Assembly (NCBI RefSeq): GCF_029892445.1
Contig: NZ_JARXVJ010000001.1
Span: 1 to 64,000 of the forward strand
Source: Chryseobacterium sp. H1D6B
GTDB taxonomy: Bacteria; Bacteroidota; Bacteroidia; Flavobacteriales; Weeksellaceae
Direction of reading: 5' to 3'
Length of the DNA stretch: 64,000 nucleotides
Part shown: positions 36,738 to 43,983 of the stretch, piece after piece
How the letters are laid out: each line of letters opens with the position of its first letter
Position numbering within the stretch: the stretch's first letter is position 1
Program-made: the position numbers and the translations under genes
The notes under the pieces: model-generated
What the model saw: only the letters and a program-made list of their open reading frames with translations
The model's database searches: none
What the model was told of the DNA's origin: nothing

Positions 36738-36797
36738 GGTTGATAATAAATGGAAAGCGCCTTTTATGTTGACTGGACGCTGAAAAAAAGATACTTT

Positions 36798-37064
36798 TTA
36801 AGAAGCTCCAAGCATTGTAGCAATAGAAATAGCATCTGCTATGGTATCCATGCTGTAGATCTGCATTACCCCTTGAGTAGTCGCTGCCTGACCTAAAATA
36901 TTCTGCTGGTTCTGTGAATTTACTGCGTTTTCAAACATGATTCCTGTGGAATGCGCTGCTGCCTGATAAACGTTGCCTAAAGCGACTGCCGGAGCTTCTG
37001 CTACTACTTTTACATTCGATTGAGTAACTGCGTCTGTGATTTGTTCATTGACTGTTGTTGCCAT
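36798..37064 (-). CDS. rebB: RebB-family R-body protein, tandem copy 3
   Basis: This 88-residue RebB is nearly identical to copy 2 at 37158 (three differences: V/I, I/V and T/K). The family-typical DAVTQSNVKV, AHSTGIMFENAV and ATTQGVMQIYSMDT segments are all intact. It starts MATTVNEQ. The near identity with differing spacers suggests recent duplication or gene conversion. It should be a structural subunit of the R-body ribbon. Confidence 0.94.
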   Translation of the reverse strand: MATTVNEQITDAVTQSNVKVVAEAPAVALGNVYQAAAHSTGIMFENAVNSQNQQNILGQAATTQGVMQIYSMDTIADAISIATMLGAS

Positions 37065-37093
37065 AATTTAAATTATTTTTGATTTGGTAAAAA

Positions 37094-37114
37094 GCAATCA
37101 GACTTTCCGATTGC
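37094..37114 (-). terminator. Leader hairpin with T tract before rebB copy 3 (attenuator-like)
   Basis: On the minus strand GCAATCGGA pairs with TCTGATTGC (one G-U pair) around an AAG loop, directly followed by TTTTT. It has the form of a rho-independent terminator about 30 bases upstream of the ATG at 37064. It could tune how much transcript reaches this copy, or protect a processed 5' end. Confidence 0.55.
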
Positions 37115-37157
37115 GGGATTATTGGTCTGCGGTATGCAGAAATTATTTTTTAATTAA

Positions 37158-37424
37158 TTAAGATGCTCCCAGCATTTTAGCGATTGAAATAGCATCTGCT
37201 ACGGTATCCATGCTGTAGATCTGCATCACGCCCTGTGTAGTGGCTGCCTGTCCCAGAATATTCTGCTGGTTCTGCGAATTCACCGCATTTTCAAACATGA
37301 TTCCTGTGGAATGCGCTGCCGCCTGGTAAACGTTGCCTAGAGCAATTGCCGGAGCTTCTGCTACCACCTTTACATTAGACTGGGTAACGGCGTCTGTAAT
37401 TTGTTCATTGACTGTTGTTGCCAT
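37158..37424 (-). CDS. rebB: RebB-family R-body protein, tandem copy 2
   Basis: This 88-residue RebB starts MATTVNEQ. It differs from copy 3 at three residues and from copy 1 at about six. All the RebB family segments are present without insertions. It is separated from the flanking copies by about 90-base spacers that hold a hairpin each. It is a structural R-body subunit by family assignment. Confidence 0.94.
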   Translation of the reverse strand: MATTVNEQITDAVTQSNVKVVAEAPAIALGNVYQAAAHSTGIMFENAVNSQNQQNILGQAATTQGVMQIYSMDTVADAISIAKMLGAS

Positions 37425-37458
37425 AATTTAATTGTTTTGAGTTTGTAGGTTAATGAGT

Positions 37459-37479
37459 ACAGCCAGACTTTCTGACTGT
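37459..37479 (-). other. Leader hairpin of rebB copy 2
   Basis: On the minus strand ACAGTCAGA pairs with TCTGGCTGT (one G-U pair) around an AAG loop. It shares the loop and closing bases (GA-AAG-TC) with the hairpin before copy 3. It lies about 35 bases upstream of the ATG at 37424. Confidence 0.5.
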
Positions 37480-37515
37480 GCTTTTTTTTTGTTTTTTTTA
37501 CCGTTCATAGTTCTG

Positions 37516-37782
37516 TTAAGAAGCGCCCAGCATTTTTGCAATCGAAATAGCATCCGATACTGTATCAATACTGTAAATCTGCATCACTCCCTGCGTAGTG
37601 GCCGCCTGGCCTAAAATATTCTGCTGGTTCTGTGAATTCACCGCATTTTCAAACATAATTCCAGTAGAATGGGCTGCTGCCTGATAGACATTTCCTAAAG
37701 CCACGGCTGGAGCTTCTCCTACCACTTTTACATTAGACTGCGTAACGGCGTCTGTGATCTGTGGACTAACTGTTGTTGCCAT
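37516..37782 (-). CDS. rebB: RebB-family R-body protein, tandem copy 1
   Basis: This 88-residue RebB starts MATTVSPQITDAV and is the first transcribed of the four tandem copies. It keeps the VVGEAPAV segment typical of the family, as copy 4 does, whereas copies 2 and 3 have VVAEAPA. The upstream spacer of 317 bases is much longer than those between copies and contains inverted repeats. Confidence 0.94.
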   Translation of the reverse strand: MATTVSPQITDAVTQSNVKVVGEAPAVALGNVYQAAAHSTGIMFENAVNSQNQQNILGQAATTQGVMQIYSIDTVSDAISIAKMLGAS

Positions 37783-38099
37783 AATTGTAGTTTTTTATGA
37801 GACTTGGTCTCGGTTAATAAAAATTTTGATTTTTGTTTTATTTTAATTTCAGAAAAAGGATGCGGCAGACCAGCCACTGTATTGCTACTGTAGATTTTTA
37901 TAATCCAATGGACGAAAATAACTGGTCTTTTTATTTGAAGGCTGTATCGCTACAGTATATTGAAAATCAGCGCAGTGATAAATTTTGACTAAAAACCGTA
38001 TTGAAGGACCGGCTGAAATTTCACAGCGGCAGAAAACCGCATCCTTAGTATAATAATGAATTTCTTTGTCTGTTCTAAATATTTAATAAAACCTATCGG
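37783..38099 (-). other. Structured intergenic region (317 bp) before the tandem rebB array
   Basis: No gene was found. A 5-bp hairpin (GAGAC/GTCTC, 37799-37811) precedes rebB copy 1. A 10-base perfect inverted repeat, AAGGATGCGG (37856-37865) and CCGCATCCTT (38037-38046), brackets about 190 bases. Inside are GACCAG (37868-37873) with CTGGTC (37922-37927) and a small hairpin CTGTA/TACAG (37942-37955). The bracketed stretch could be a structured leader RNA, a processing signal or a small decayed element. Confidence 0.5.
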
Positions 38100-38336
38100 C
38101 TAACCGCCAAATCTGTTTTTTCTCAATGCTATTATTTCTTCATACCTCAATTTTCTTCCGGACAGCTTTTTACATCCCATTACGGAGTTACTCGCTGCTG
38201 TCAAAAAATCCCTCTGCTGGTTCAATACAGACTGCTCGAACATTAATCCTGTAGAGTGCGCGCTTACCTGCATGGTAATAGCCTCAGATACGGCCGTAGA
38301 CATCCCTACAACCTGTGTATTTACTTTGTTTCCCAT
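38100..38336 (-). CDS. Divergent RebB-like protein
   Basis: The 78-residue protein keeps the centre of the RebB family (AITMQVSAHSTGLMFEQSVLNQQ). It has a shortened N-terminus and a basic C-terminal tail (CKKLSGRKLRYEEIIALRKNRFGG) not seen in the tandem copies. It may cap or nucleate the ribbon, or bind nucleic acid or membrane through the basic tail. It lies between the tandem array and the accessory genes in the same direction. Confidence 0.8.
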   Translation of the reverse strand: MGNKVNTQVVGMSTAVSEAITMQVSAHSTGLMFEQSVLNQQRDFLTAASNSVMGCKKLSGRKLRYEEIIALRKNRFGG

Positions 38337-38363
38337 GAAATTTAGTTTTTAGGTTAGATTTAA

Positions 38364-38765
38364 TTATTTGCTCATGCCTGCAATTCTTATCTGCAGTTTA
38401 TTAATTCTTTCTGCCACTTTCAATTCCTTGGCCTTTATTTTTTCTCTAGAAATATCCTGAATGCTTTTTAATTGGTCTCCATAACTCAGGGCGGATGAAT
38501 TTGCTGTTGCTGCCGGCTGGGCCTGCTGCTGCTGCTGTTGCTGTTTTACGGCTTCTTCCAGCTTCTGAAGCAGAGGTGCTAAGGATTTCATTGTTTCCTT
38601 CGTCGCTTTCTCTTTGATATAATTGATGATCTCATCTTCGTGGCTGATGACAAACGGCATTATATCCTCGGCGGGCAATTCAACCTCTATTTCTTCTGGA
38701 ATTATTTTTTCTGGTTCTGCTGCGGTTTCCTGTACAGGCTTACTGCGGTTTCGTCTAGTAATCAT
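38364..38765 (-). CDS. Unknown acidic, poly-Gln coiled-coil protein of the reb locus
   Basis: The 133-residue protein has no recognised family. A basic start (MITRRNRSKPVQ) precedes an acidic Glu/Pro-rich region (EPEKIIPEEIEVELPAED), then a helical segment with a run of glutamines (residues about 94-102). It ends in a charged helix (SREKIKAKELKVAERINKLQ). The design suggests a coiled-coil scaffold or assembly factor. It lies between the divergent RebB-like gene and the 271-residue unknown, all on the same strand, so it is probably part of the R-body operon. Confidence 0.65.
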   Translation of the reverse strand: MITRRNRSKPVQETAAEPEKIIPEEIEVELPAEDIMPFVISHEDEIINYIKEKATKETMKSLAPLLQKLEEAVKQQQQQQQAQPAATANSSALSYGDQLKSIQDISREKIKAKELKVAERINKLQIRIAGMSK

Positions 38766-38809
38766 ACTATTATTTTTAGAGGTTTAACAGCCGGATCAGG
38801 CTTTAACAT

Positions 38810-39625
38810 TTAAAGAATATAACTTATAAATGAGCTGGCTGCTGTCCAGTCTCTGTTCAGATTCTGGATCACATTGCTCCCTATAATTTCGACACAAAGA
38901 TCCCCGATAATAGCATTAGCCGAAAGAAGTTCTTTTAATTTGTTCGATGGAAGCTGCAGAATATAATCTTCAGAAAGCAGAGGTACCGTAATAGGAGTAT
39001 TTGCTGCCGTCTCATTAATAATAACTTCAAGTATTTCCTGACAGTAATGTGCAATTAACTTTGCACCCTGAAACTCTAATTCTCTTTTTAATTCTGTAAG
39101 TTCGTCGTTCGTTACCAGATCTGAAATTGCATTCACATCGACATCGTGAGTACTGTACAGCGCTTCTCCGGTATCAGACGGAACAATGGTAATATCTGTT
39201 TTTAAAACTGTGCTTGCTTTTTCCAGATTCACCGTCAGGATTTTTGAATCAGCTTCTTTGTCTGCAATATCATTTAACGTACTTAGAGGAAGCATCCTTA
39301 CATTGCAGTAAAAGGCCTTTTGATCATCTAATTTCATCATTACAACAACAATTCCTGTAGATTTATCTTTAGGTTCCACTACAAATGACTGGTAAGAGCC
39401 ATATTTCTTGTTTTTATTTACACAGCTTACTAATCTTACTGTCGGCTGTATATTAATATTAGAGGTCTGAAGATTGAACACCACACGGTTGATATTATTT
39501 TCAGGTTTTTTTATACTGAAATAAGCAGTATCACTATTTCTCAGCAGATAAAAACTTTCATTCAGTTCTCTTAAGGAACGCAGGTTTAAAATTTTAGCGG
39601 GCTTAACTTCGTTTGAATAATTCAT
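38810..39625 (-). CDS. Unknown 271-residue protein of the reb locus
   Basis: No family was recognised. There is no signal peptide or membrane helix. The N-terminal half looks beta-rich (FYLLRNSDTAYFSIKKPENN; SYQSFVVEPKDKSTGIVVVM). The C-terminal half is helical (LTELKRELEFQGAKLIAHYC), ending WTAASSFISYIL. The start ATG at 39625 overlaps the preceding coding frame by 23 bases, implying translational coupling. Position within the R-body operon suggests an assembly or regulatory role, but nothing in the sequence proves it. Confidence 0.65.
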   Translation of the reverse strand: MNYSNEVKPAKILNLRSLRELNESFYLLRNSDTAYFSIKKPENNINRVVFNLQTSNINIQPTVRLVSCVNKNKKYGSYQSFVVEPKDKSTGIVVVMMKLDDQKAFYCNVRMLPLSTLNDIADKEADSKILTVNLEKASTVLKTDITIVPSDTGEALYSTHDVDVNAISDLVTNDELTELKRELEFQGAKLIAHYCQEILEVIINETAANTPITVPLLSEDYILQLPSNKLKELLSANAIIGDLCVEIIGSNVIQNLNRDWTAASSFISYIL

Positions 39626-39815
39626 CTTTTATTTTTTTTAGTTGGTCAATTAGTTTTTTTGTTATCGATTTCTTTTTTGTCTGATCAGTATTAATTTCTT
39701 CCACAGGAATAATGGCCTCTTCGATCTCAGGCTTTACCAGCGGTTCTGCTAGTTTTATAGATTTCAGCACCAGTTTTCCATCATCGCTGTCTGTGGGGAA
39801 AGAATCTTTTCTCAC
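39603..39815 (-). CDS. C-terminal extension reached by -1 frameshift (or separate GTG-start protein)
   Basis: As an independent gene this would be 70 residues from a GTG at 39815, with no ATG available. The frame is open upstream through 16 more codons (RSAVAVEDHSQIPDSS) up to the A10 run at 39864-39873 near the end of the RebB-like 161-residue gene. A -1 shift there would join the two into a protein of about 244 residues. The sequence is acidic then basic (KPEIEEAIIPVEEIN; KKIKDELFKRS). I favour the fusion; a sequencing indel in the homopolymer would give the same picture. Confidence 0.6.
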   Translation of the reverse strand: MRKDSFPTDSDDGKLVLKSIKLAEPLVKPEIEEAIIPVEEINTDQTKKKSITKKLIDQLKKIKDELFKRS

Positions 39816-39850
39816 GCTGCTGTCTGGTATCTGTGAGTGATCTTCAACTG

Positions 39851-40336
39851 CTACTGCAGATCGTTTTTTTTTTCAGGATCGTCTTCTTCAAAAAGATCGG
39901 AAGAAGAATCTGTACCCCTCTTTTCTTCTGGCTCCAGAGGTTTGGTATACATCATAGTAGATATTTTCGATTTAACCTCTGCATAGTCACTCACCATTTT
40001 AAACAGATCCCGCATCACTTCATTTCCTTTGCCCGCATCCTGAAACTGGACATTGTTTTTTTCAGGAGCTGCTGTGGAATCCGTAGCAGGTCCGAAATAA
40101 GTTCCGTAGGTTAAAAAATTATTTGCTAATCTGCTCACGGCTATTAAACCAAGCTGTTCAAAACCTTTTAAAAAAGACTGCAGGTCCTGAACCATCATTC
40201 CCGCCGACTGGTCTATCATTATTTTTGCAGCTCCGGTCATTGGAGAGGCTGCAGGAGGTGCTAATACTTCACTGTTTACAAATACTACTGCATCTTCTGC
40301 AGGATTTGTACCTTGGACACTGGTGCTGCTGCTCAT
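39851..40336 (-). CDS. RebB-like protein with long tails, likely frameshifted at its end
   Basis: The 161-residue protein has a Ser/Ala-rich start and a central segment resembling the RebB core (GAAKIMIDQSAGMMVQDLQS; GLIAVSRLANNFLTYGTYF). An acidic C-terminal tail follows (SSSDLFEEDDPEKKNDLQ). The stop TAG follows an A10 run (39864-39873) containing A AAA AAC in the reading frame, so a fraction of ribosomes or transcripts may continue into the next frame down to 39603. It lies between the RebB-like gene at 40354 (first gene) and the 271-residue unknown. Confidence 0.75.
   Translation of the reverse strand: MSSSTSVQGTNPAEDAVVFVNSEVLAPPAASPMTGAAKIMIDQSAGMMVQDLQSFLKGFEQLGLIAVSRLANNFLTYGTYFGPATDSTAAPEKNNVQFQDAGKGNEVMRDLFKMVSDYAEVKSKISTMMYTKPLEPEEKRGTDSSSDLFEEDDPEKKNDLQ
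39863..39873 (-). promoter_or_regulatory. Candidate -1 frameshift / transcript slippage site
   Basis: On the minus strand the codons are GAA AAA AAA AAC GAT, giving ten consecutive A and the canonical slippery heptamer A AAA AAC (39863-39869) in frame. The -1 frame is open for 86 codons beyond it and has no ATG start of its own. No strong downstream stem or pseudoknot was identified by eye. Confidence 0.55.
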
Positions 40337-40353
40337 TGTATTAAGGTTTTAGA

Positions 40354-40569
40354 TTACCCTTTTAAAATTTTAATAGCATCCGCAATAATCACAGGATTGA
40401 GCTGGTTCAAATTCTGCTGGTTCGTTACTGAATTCTGGATGGAAATACCGCTGGCATGGGTTGCCATCTGATAGAGCATACTCATTGCTTGTGCAGGAGA
40501 TTCACCAAGCACGGTCACATTGGTCTGCGTTACCGCATCTGTGGTCTGGCTGTTTACTGTATCTGACAT
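40354..40569 (-). CDS. Short RebB-like R-body protein, first gene of the reb operon
   Basis: The 71-residue protein matches the RebB N-terminus and centre (SQTTDAVTQTNVTVLGESPA; MLYQMATHASGISIQNSV). It lacks the QGVMQIYS segment, ending instead in VIIADAIKILKG, which aligns with the last helix of full copies. It is thus an internally shortened RebB. It lies 17 bases upstream of the 161-residue gene and is the first gene of the minus-strand unit. It may seed assembly of the ribbon. Confidence 0.85.
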   Translation of the reverse strand: MSDTVNSQTTDAVTQTNVTVLGESPAQAMSMLYQMATHASGISIQNSVTNQQNLNQLNPVIIADAIKILKG

Positions 40570-41089
40570 ATATTTTGTTTAAATGGTTATTAAATTTTAG
40601 TTTTTTTGATCATCTTATTTTTCAAAGATTCTTATTCTATCCTGATTCTATCTTTTTTCTTATATTGTAGATTAGAATCTTAGGTGACCCGCTGTTTTCA
40701 TTGATTTCTGATACAAATTTCTTAAACAAAACAATACCAGCATTCAGGGAAAAAACTGAATTTTAAAAAATAAGGGAATTCCCTCAATCGTAAAATAAAA
40801 GTGCAGACTGCTCTGTAAAGCTTCTTCTATATTCCCGGTTACCAAAGAAGAAAACAGGGTTTTATTGACTATACAAAAACATTTTAATCATCAATACAGC
40901 ATGTTGACACAAACAGAAAACCATCAATAAAATTGATGGTATAAAGAATAATATCTGGAAAATTTAAAAAGAAATTAATGCAGGATTTAAACGTAAATTT
41001 TTACAACCAGGTGTTTAAGACACAATAATTTATGGAGTGTTTATTCTATAATGCAGTGAAGAAAGAATGAGCTGATAAAGCCTTTTTAT
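40570..41089. other. Intergenic region without a gene (520 bp), reb promoter region
   Basis: This AT-rich gap must hold the promoter of the reb operon. I found no exact TAnnTTTG box. A short direct repeat ATTCTATC occurs twice near 40633-40652, a possible regulator site. A minus-strand terminator for the siderophore-interacting protein gene lies at 40920-40940. No open frame of note was seen. Confidence 0.5.
40920..40940 (-). terminator. Terminator downstream of the siderophore-interacting protein gene
   Basis: A perfect 9-bp stem ACCATCAAT/ATTGATGGT with an AAA loop is followed on the minus strand by TTTTCTGTTTG. It lies about 150 bases past the stop at 41090. Confidence 0.6.
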
Positions 41090-41812
41090 TTACAGCCCTT
41101 TTTTTCCTTCTATCCAATAGGCCTGTGATTTAATACAGCTGGGAGCAACACCTTCTGATTTAAGAAATTTTCTTATTACAGTCATTTTTTTACCATTGCC
41201 TGTAAGATAAAAAACCACTTCTCCATTCCGGATAGTCTCTTTTTCTTCTTTTAAAAAACTCTTCAAGGTCTCAATAATTTCCAGTGTTCTGTTTTTAGAA
41301 GTATAATAACCATACAGACCCAATGTTTCCAGCACAGCAGGCTCTTCCAGCTCATGAAGACATAAAAAAGAAAGATTCAGCCCTTCAGCAAGGTCTTTAA
41401 TAGAAAGAGAATTTCCCAATGAAGTTTCGTCACCTACAGAGAAATGAATTTTTGCGTCCATATCAAAAAGCTTCTTTCCTCTCGGAAGTAAAATCTTCAT
41501 TGAATCTCCCACAGACAGCTGATTGATGTAATTACAACCTACCGATGCTGTATTGTGAAGATGAAAAATAATATCAAAAGTACCTTTTTCCTGATCAAAA
41601 TTAAACGGTGAATAATTACGGAAATCTCTTTCATTAATTCTAATTCCTATCGCATAAGTAGGAGCAAAATCTACTCCTCTTAAATCAGTTTTAAAACGTA
41701 CCAGCCTCAGGCTATCTGAAATATTTTCAGTCTTTGTAATGGTACAGTCTTTAAATTTGGATGACAAAACGCTTTCTACTGTATCGTTGATCCATTTTGG
41801 TAAGCTTGGCAT
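41090..41812 (-). CDS. Siderophore-interacting protein family flavoprotein
   Basis: The 240-residue protein has an N-terminal FAD-binding barrel with the RNYSPFN element (FAD motif RxYS/T, near residue 82) and a C-terminal NAD(P)-binding domain. The family-typical GDETSLGNSL (near residue 128) and the end SQAYWIEGKKG match the ViuB/siderophore-interacting protein family. Members reduce ferric siderophores to free iron in the cytoplasm. The AraC-type gene 82 bases upstream in the same direction is probably its regulator. Confidence 0.88.
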   Translation of the reverse strand: MPSLPKWINDTVESVLSSKFKDCTITKTENISDSLRLVRFKTDLRGVDFAPTYAIGIRINERDFRNYSPFNFDQEKGTFDIIFHLHNTASVGCNYINQLSVGDSMKILLPRGKKLFDMDAKIHFSVGDETSLGNSLSIKDLAEGLNLSFLCLHELEEPAVLETLGLYGYYTSKNRTLEIIETLKSFLKEEKETIRNGEVVFYLTGNGKKMTVIRKFLKSEGVAPSCIKSQAYWIEGKKGL

Positions 41813-41894
41813 AGATAAATTTTACTGCAAAGGAAGCAGCAAAAGTAAAACACATCGATAGCTGTTTCAAGGAATTAATTGGACAATTCGCGGT

Positions 41895-42767
41895 TTATGA
41901 TGACTTCCGGCTCTTATCCCGGAAACCTGAAGGCGGTCTTCCTTCTAATTTGGAAAACAGCCGGGTAAAATATGCATGATCCTGATATCCCAGTTCATGC
42001 GCAATTTCTTTTATGCTTAGATGAGTAAAAAACAATAATCTTTTTGCTTCTACCAAGATTTCCTGCTGAATCCAGTACAAAGCAGATCTTCCTGTCGCTT
42101 CATGAATAACTTCAGTTAAATATCCAGACGAAATGTTCAGCATCGAGGCATAAAGCGATGGACTTTTTAAGGTTTTAAATTCTTTTCTTATTAAAATCCT
42201 AAATTGTCTGGTTAATTGCAAAGCACGGCTTTCTTTTAATATTTCAGGCCTGCATTGATGTAAGAAATTGTAAGCAAACATTCCGGTATAAGCATTTACT
42301 AATGACTGCACAACAGAAAAGCCCTCTTTCGCAGCAATCATCTCATCTGTGTAGGAAGCATGAAGCACCCCGGCGCAGGTATTTAATTTTTCTACCCAGC
42401 CTGCATCAATAGATAACGGTTTTATTTCAGCCAGAGATTCTTCAAAAACAGAACGCACTGAATCAGGAAGCAGATCCGTTTTAATTCCTAAAAACCAACC
42501 CGAAACCTCATCCATTAACAGACCTTGATGTACCTGCCCCGGCATCAGGCAGAAAATAGCAGCTCCCTTCGCTTCTATAACGCTGAAGTCAACCATCATT
42601 TTTGCATGTCCGGTTTCTAAAAACATAAAAATATAATGGCTGTCCCTATGTATCCCTTTATCAAAAAGATTATCATTAAAATCCATGATACGATTTTCAA
42701 CTTTTTCTATCACGATACCATGTTGAGAAATATCGCTTAGGTCGTATGTAGGGATTGTTTTTTTCAT
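41895..42767 (-). CDS. AraC-family transcriptional regulator
   Basis: The 290-residue protein has a cupin-like N-domain (IHRDSHYIFMFLETGHAKMM; PGQVHQGL) and a C-terminal helix-turn-helix pair (YASMLNISSGYLTEVIHEAT; IKEIAHELGYQDHAYFTRLF). It is a paralogue of the regulator at 31921. It is followed by the siderophore-interacting protein gene, so control of iron handling is the natural guess. Confidence 0.92.
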   Translation of the reverse strand: MKKTIPTYDLSDISQHGIVIEKVENRIMDFNDNLFDKGIHRDSHYIFMFLETGHAKMMVDFSVIEAKGAAIFCLMPGQVHQGLLMDEVSGWFLGIKTDLLPDSVRSVFEESLAEIKPLSIDAGWVEKLNTCAGVLHASYTDEMIAAKEGFSVVQSLVNAYTGMFAYNFLHQCRPEILKESRALQLTRQFRILIRKEFKTLKSPSLYASMLNISSGYLTEVIHEATGRSALYWIQQEILVEAKRLLFFTHLSIKEIAHELGYQDHAYFTRLFSKLEGRPPSGFRDKSRKSS

Positions 42768-42993
42768 CTTTTGAAATCAAGGCCGTAAAGGTAGAAATAT
42801 ACTTGTCTGCCGCAAAATTTTGTTATAGTAATCACCTTTACCTCAGACTGTTTTCTAAACATACAAAATATTACAACACCCTATGTTTGAAATAAGAGTA
42901 AACTCCTAATTTCTAAAAATCCGCAGTTTCTCTCTTTTACAGCTTCATCTTTCAGTCTTAATCAGTTGAATGCCGTTAAGCAATAGAATAAAA

Positions 42994-43021
42994 AAGGGAG
43001 TGAACATCAATTCACTCCCTT
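42994..43021 (-). terminator. Terminator of the lipoprotein gene
   Basis: AAGGGAGTGAA (42994-43004) pairs perfectly with TTCACTCCCTT (43011-43021) around a 6-base loop. In the minus direction it runs into TTTTTTATTC. It lies 15 bases past the stop at 43036. Confidence 0.85.
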
Positions 43022-43035
43022 TCTATTTTTTTATA

Positions 43036-43530
43036 CTATTTGCTATTATCCACTTGAGCAGCGTCTAAAGCAGCTGCAAGCTTGTTATACTTCCCTGCAA
43101 TGCTTGCTCCGCCTGAGCAGTAGAAATGAAGCATATCATTATCTTGAGGATTCTCAGTATTAATGGTAACTGATTTATCATTAAATGTAAAGACTACATT
43201 TTTTCCTTGAAGCACGGCATGATATACGCCTTCTTTTACTTTGTCAGCCTGGGTGTCCATTGTACATGTCGGCTTTTTCTTGTCTGCACGGGATCTTATT
43301 TTAATGGATATCTTATTATCATTTATATTTTGCACAGTGATTCCTACCCAGTCGAAACCTTCATTTCTTTTTTCATAGTCTGGTGCGGCATAGCTTCCTT
43401 CTACGGCCATTTTAATAGTCGCTGGCTGTTCAGTGGCGGCTGTTTTATCATTCTTGGCCGGCTTCTGCGTACAGCTGCTCAATGTGAAAAGTATACTTCC
43501 GGATAATAATACTGCTTTTAAAATGTTCAT
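43036..43530 (-). CDS. Small lipoprotein of unknown function
   Basis: The ATG at 43530 gives 164 residues with a lipoprotein signal (LKAVLLSGSILFTLSSC). After a Lys/Thr-rich linker comes a compact, probably beta-rich domain (YEKRNEGFDWVGITVQNIND; SIKIRSRADKKKPTCTMDTQ; VVFTFNDKSVTIN). Its two later cysteines could form a disulfide. No family was recognised with confidence. It is monocistronic with its own strong terminator. Confidence 0.75.
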   Translation of the reverse strand: MNILKAVLLSGSILFTLSSCTQKPAKNDKTAATEQPATIKMAVEGSYAAPDYEKRNEGFDWVGITVQNINDNKISIKIRSRADKKKPTCTMDTQADKVKEGVYHAVLQGKNVVFTFNDKSVTINTENPQDNDMLHFYCSGGASIAGKYNKLAAALDAAQVDNSK

Positions 43531-43749
43531 ATGATTTAGTTTTTTATAATTGTATACCAAGCAAAAGGCTTACCAATCACTCACTAGTAAGGAGCTTTCA
43601 GGTATGTATTATCAGTCTGCTATTCTGGGTTTTCAATTTAAACTAAATATATTCTTCATCTGCTTCCATTTTTACCTGCAAATGTAATTTTGCTGCCTCA
43701 TTTTTGAGAAAATTCCGAATAGACAATTTATTGAAAACACTTTATTTCT

Positions 43750-43950
43750 TTAGTATTTATGTTTTCCATATCTATTTCCGGTTCTTGTATTTTTATATGT
43801 ACCGCCTTTATGAGAACTTCCCTTCCCTCCTTTGTATGTGCCGCTATGGCTCGAAGAATGTCTTTTTCCTGAATATCTTTTCTGGGCATTTAAGTTTTGA
43901 AAAGAAATCAGCATCAGCATTATAGTAATTAATGAAACCAGTTTTTTCAT
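43750..43950 (-). CDS. Short secreted, basic Gly/Ser/His-rich protein
   Basis: The 66-residue precursor has a signal peptide (MKKLVSLITIMLMLISFQNLNAQ) and a mature part of only about 43 residues. The mature part is rich in Gly, Ser, Lys, His and Tyr (HSGTYKGGKGSSHKGGTYKN). The repeated TYKGGKGSSHKGGTYK element suggests a disordered, possibly metal- or polyanion-binding peptide. No family is known to me. Confidence 0.7.
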   Translation of the reverse strand: MKKLVSLITIMLMLISFQNLNAQKRYSGKRHSSSHSGTYKGGKGSSHKGGTYKNTRTGNRYGKHKY

Positions 43951-43983
43951 ATTGATAGTTTTATAATTATTGATAGTATTATT

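Noticed and set aside
36439..37782. Regular repeats with about 360-base period, considered as CRISPR or satellite DNA
   Set aside because: The repeats are intact RebB genes with conserved reading frames, and the spacers are not CRISPR-sized.
40570..41089. Small genes or tRNA in the large gap upstream of the reb operon
   Set aside because: No coding frame with a plausible start and no cloverleaf pattern was found by eye.
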